Of a DNA stretch of 5,885 nt, positions 5,753 through 5,885 are shown piece by piece. A program made the translations under genes and the position numbers. The notes beneath the pieces were generated by a model that worked only from the letters and a program-made list of their open reading frames with translations, was not told the DNA's origin and made no database searches. Each line of letters opens with the position of its first letter. Within the stretch, counting starts at the first letter, position 1. Source of the DNA: Limiplasma sp036645955. GTDB lineage: Bacteria > Bacillota > Clostridia > Christensenellales > Aristaeellaceae. Where the stretch lies: NCBI GenBank assembly GCA_036645955.1, contig JAVXND010000110.1, positions 1 through 5,885 on the forward strand, read 5' to 3'.

Positions 5753-5781
5753 ATTGTAACACAGTTTAACGGGGTTTGCAA
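5753..5781 (-). promoter_or_regulatory. Promoter of the T-box-proS-HAD operon
   Basis: On the minus strand TTGCAA (5781-5776) is followed by a 17-bp spacer and TACAAT (5758-5753). TGT precedes the -10 box, an extended -10 (TGn) element. Transcription should start near 5746, matching the expected 5' end of the T-box. The -35 box begins two bases after the hairpin repeat at 5783-5800 ends. Confidence 0.75.
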
Positions 5782-5804
5782 TGCGGAAATGGCTTTCCGC
5801 GCCA
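5782..5804 (-). repeat. Dispersed palindromic repeat, copy 2 (GCGGAAA hairpin)
   Basis: An exact 23-base inverted copy of 9-31. It contains a perfect 7-bp stem (5783-5789 with 5794-5800) and a four-base loop. It abuts the -35 box of the proS promoter, so it could influence this promoter or mark the end of the transcription unit upstream. Identity is seen; function is unknown. Confidence 0.7.
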
Positions 5805-5809
5805 GATAT

Positions 5810-5834
5810 GTAGGGGCTATGCGCCCCTACGACC
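5810..5834 (-). repeat. Second hairpin repeat, copy 2
   Basis: A perfect 7-bp stem, GTAGGGG (5810-5816) with CCCCTAC (5824-5830), and a seven-base loop. Read on the minus strand it matches 190-214 with four differences over 25 nt. One of these is a paired exchange that keeps the stem (T-A here, C-G in the other copy). It is separated from the GCGGAAA repeat by only nine bases. Confidence 0.65.
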
Positions 5835-5838
5835 CGCA

Positions 5839-5865
5839 CAAACTCTTTTGATGCAAAAGAGTTTG
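5839..5865. repeat. Perfect 12-bp inverted repeat with ATG loop
   Basis: CAAACTCTTTTG (5839-5850) pairs perfectly with CAAAAGAGTTTG (5854-5865) around three bases. No T-run follows on either strand, so it is not a standard intrinsic terminator. It is the third hairpin in a row between 5783 and 5865. It may be a protein-binding palindrome or part of a composite intergenic element. The remaining bases to 5885 show nothing recognisable. Confidence 0.6.
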
Positions 5866-5885
5866 CAGAAAACAGCGGCACGCAC

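Noticed and set aside
5839..5865. Intrinsic terminator for an upstream gene
   Set aside because: The stem is perfect but AT-rich, and no T-run follows it on either strand.
5543..5881. Minus-strand open frame of 112 codons upstream of proS
   Set aside because: It overlaps the promoter, stem I and stem III of the T-box leader; the RNA structure explains the sequence and the predicted protein has no family features.

Overview
The window looks like a chromosomal segment of a Gram-positive (Bacillota) bacterium, most likely a clostridial-class anaerobe. The signs are a classical T-box riboswitch controlling an aminoacyl-tRNA synthetase, strong GGAGG-type ribosome binding sites, a LipO/YtcQ-like extracellular solute-binding protein, and a prolyl-tRNA synthetase of the short archaeal/eukaryotic-like form that many clostridia carry. 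Family or genus cannot be fixed from this sequence alone. There is no sign of phage, plasmid, transposase or CRISPR genes.

Layout. Bases 1-230 are non-coding and repeat-rich: a perfect GCGGAAA/TTTCCGC hairpin, a GC-rich repeat of about 44 nt in two good copies and one degenerate copy, and a second hairpin repeat. A sigma-A-like promoter (TATAAT at 269-274) then leads into a short 5' UTR with a perfect 9-bp hairpin. Next come two plus-strand genes: a secreted family 1 solute-binding protein (339-1844) and a GHMP/galactokinase-family sugar kinase (1895-3193). The gap between them is short and has no visible terminator, so they may be co-transcribed. Bases 3194-3341 separate two converging gene pairs and hold three consecutive stem-loops, one of which is a plausible terminator for the plus-strand pair.

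On the minus strand an operon reads right to left: promoter (5781-5753), T-box leader (about 5746-5467) with stem III, T-box motif and intrinsic terminator, then prolyl-tRNA synthetase (5434-3980) and, overlapping it by one base (TAATG), a HAD-family phosphatase-like protein (3980-3342). The T-box should sense uncharged proline tRNA and let transcription continue when proline is limiting. The UGGU acceptor-binding bulge fits a tRNA with discriminator base A, as in bacterial tRNA-Pro. Bases 5783-5865 hold three further hairpins just upstream of this promoter. Two of them are repeats also found at the left end of the window, one of those in inverted orientation as an exact 23-nt copy.

Functionally the left half suggests carbohydrate uptake and phosphorylation, although no permease, ATPase, galT or galE is visible. 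The right half is housekeeping translation with amino-acid-responsive attenuation. Nothing here clearly amounts to a new system. The most interesting points are the dispersed hairpin repeats (one pair showing a compensatory base change), the unusual sugar-binding motif of the kinase, and the T-box specifier region, which contains a misleading Gly codon.
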